From contig JALUTJ010000114.1 in assembly GCA_027057985.1 (NCBI GenBank), forward strand, positions 1 to 16,196: 16,196 nt of DNA, in the 5' to 3' direction. This document shows, piece after piece, positions 15,940 through 16,196 of the stretch (the stretch's first letter is position 1; each line of letters begins with the position of its first letter). This stretch comes from Chromatiales bacterium. GTDB taxonomy: Bacteria > Pseudomonadota > Gammaproteobacteria > UBA6429 > Thiohalophilaceae. A model generated the notes under the pieces. The model worked only from the letters and a program-made list of their open reading frames with translations. It ran no database searches and was not told the origin of the DNA. Both the position numbers and the translations under genes were made by a program.

Positions 15940-15990
15940 TATTTATCGGCGTGTATGCTGGATTTTTCCGGATATTCATTCGGAAAATCT

Positions 15991-16062
15991 CGATTCGCGA
16001 CACGCTGTTCGCCATCCCTGGCCGCTCGACGATTGCCGTCCTGGCAATCGACGGTCGCTCGT
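15991..16062. repeat. 72-base composite palindromic repeat, copy 2
   Basis: It has the same design as the element at 3760-3831. An outer arm GCGAC (15997-16001) pairs with GTCGC (16054-16058). A 4-base hairpin with the identical TCCC loop follows (GCCA/TGGC, 16011-16022). The second hairpin is a perfect 8-base stem CGATTGCC/GGCAATCG (16030-16050) with loop GTCCT. GACACGC after the left arm and GGTC at the right arm are shared in sequence, while stem bases differ and stay paired, which suggests selection for the fold. Confidence 0.65.
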
Positions 16063-16131
16063 CAAGTTTCCCTGCTGAATATCCTGTGTCCTCCACGTCT
16101 CCACATATTTTGTTGTTAGACAGAAGTCAGT

Positions 16132-16187
16132 ATCTACGCTGGTCTACAAAATATTTCTTTGCGGCCTCAGCGCCTTTGCGGTGAGAT
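16132..16187 (+). repeat. Dispersed direct repeat, copy B
   Basis: ATCTACGCTGGTCTAC followed by the TTTGCG-rich block matches copy A over its whole length in the same orientation, 249 bases away. Copies A and B bracket the second composite palindrome. Confidence 0.75.
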
Positions 16188-16196
16188 CAAAGTGTC

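Larger units (their letters stand above)
15878..16196. other. Non-coding repeat-rich tail after grxD
   Basis: This 319-base stretch has no credible gene. It contains two direct repeats (15883-15939 and 16132-16187), a TTTTCCG/CGGAAAA hairpin with a 10-base loop (15964-15987), and a composite palindrome at 15991-16062. Open frames through it are low-complexity products of the repeats. Confidence 0.7.

Noticed and set aside
15964..15987. TTTTCCG/CGGAAAA hairpin as the grxD terminator
   Set aside because: The stem is only 7 bases with a 10-base loop, lies 87 bases past the stop, and no T-run follows on either strand.
15665..16096. Minus-strand open frame of 143 codons
   Set aside because: It is mostly antisense to grxD; the rest (FTAKTQRSQ) is the reverse translation of the TTTGCG-rich repeat, a known kind of false protein.
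15846..16184. Plus-strand open frame of 112 codons across the tail region
   Set aside because: It overlaps the end of grxD, has no ribosome site, and its sequence is produced by the two direct repeats and the palindrome.

Overview
The window looks like chromosomal DNA of a gammaproteobacterium. Supporting this are a Dam-type GATC methylase, the bifunctional-type N-acetylglutamate synthase ArgA, RppH beside the nitrogen-PTS enzyme I PtsP, a YgiM-type SH3 protein, a Gram-negative trimeric porin with a PhoB-box array, and a Grx4-type CGFS glutaredoxin. The genes are mostly housekeeping. Genus cannot be fixed from the sequence alone.

Layout. Positions 44-709: an HAD-IB phosphatase on the minus strand, divergent from rppH-ptsP (888-3658, plus strand). 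Next comes a gene-free gap (3659-3906) holding a 72-base composite palindrome. The minus-strand pair argA then dam covers 6082-3907, and ygiM (6851-6180) follows with a strong terminator. A porin gene (7127-8185, plus) has five PhoB half-sites in front of it, spaced exactly 11 bases apart, and a structured 3' tail. It converges on a Sel1-repeat exported protein. That protein lies downstream of argD-argF (11087-8982, minus). argD has its own promoter, followed at once by an intrinsic-terminator-like hairpin. Upstream is a PuuD-like membrane protein (11878-11273, minus). The plus strand then carries a HyuB-type hydantoinase/oxoprolinase subunit without HyuA, an asparagine-synthase-family amidotransferase of the N-acetylglutaminylglutamine amide (NAGGN) type, and grxD. 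The last 319 bases are non-coding and hold two direct repeats around a second copy of the 72-base palindrome type. The first 14 bases of the window look like the tail of a third direct repeat.

Functional links. argA, argD and argF serve the first, fourth and sixth steps of arginine synthesis but sit in two separate transcription units. rppH and ptsP form a conserved pair linking mRNA 5'-end processing and nitrogen-PTS signalling. The amidotransferase suggests osmolyte synthesis, but its usual ligase partner is not in the window. The porin is probably a phosphate-starvation protein, judged from its promoter.

I see no complete novel multi-gene system. The least ordinary signals are non-coding: the PhoB array, the two-copy three-way-junction repeat, the argD leader terminator and the terminal direct repeats.
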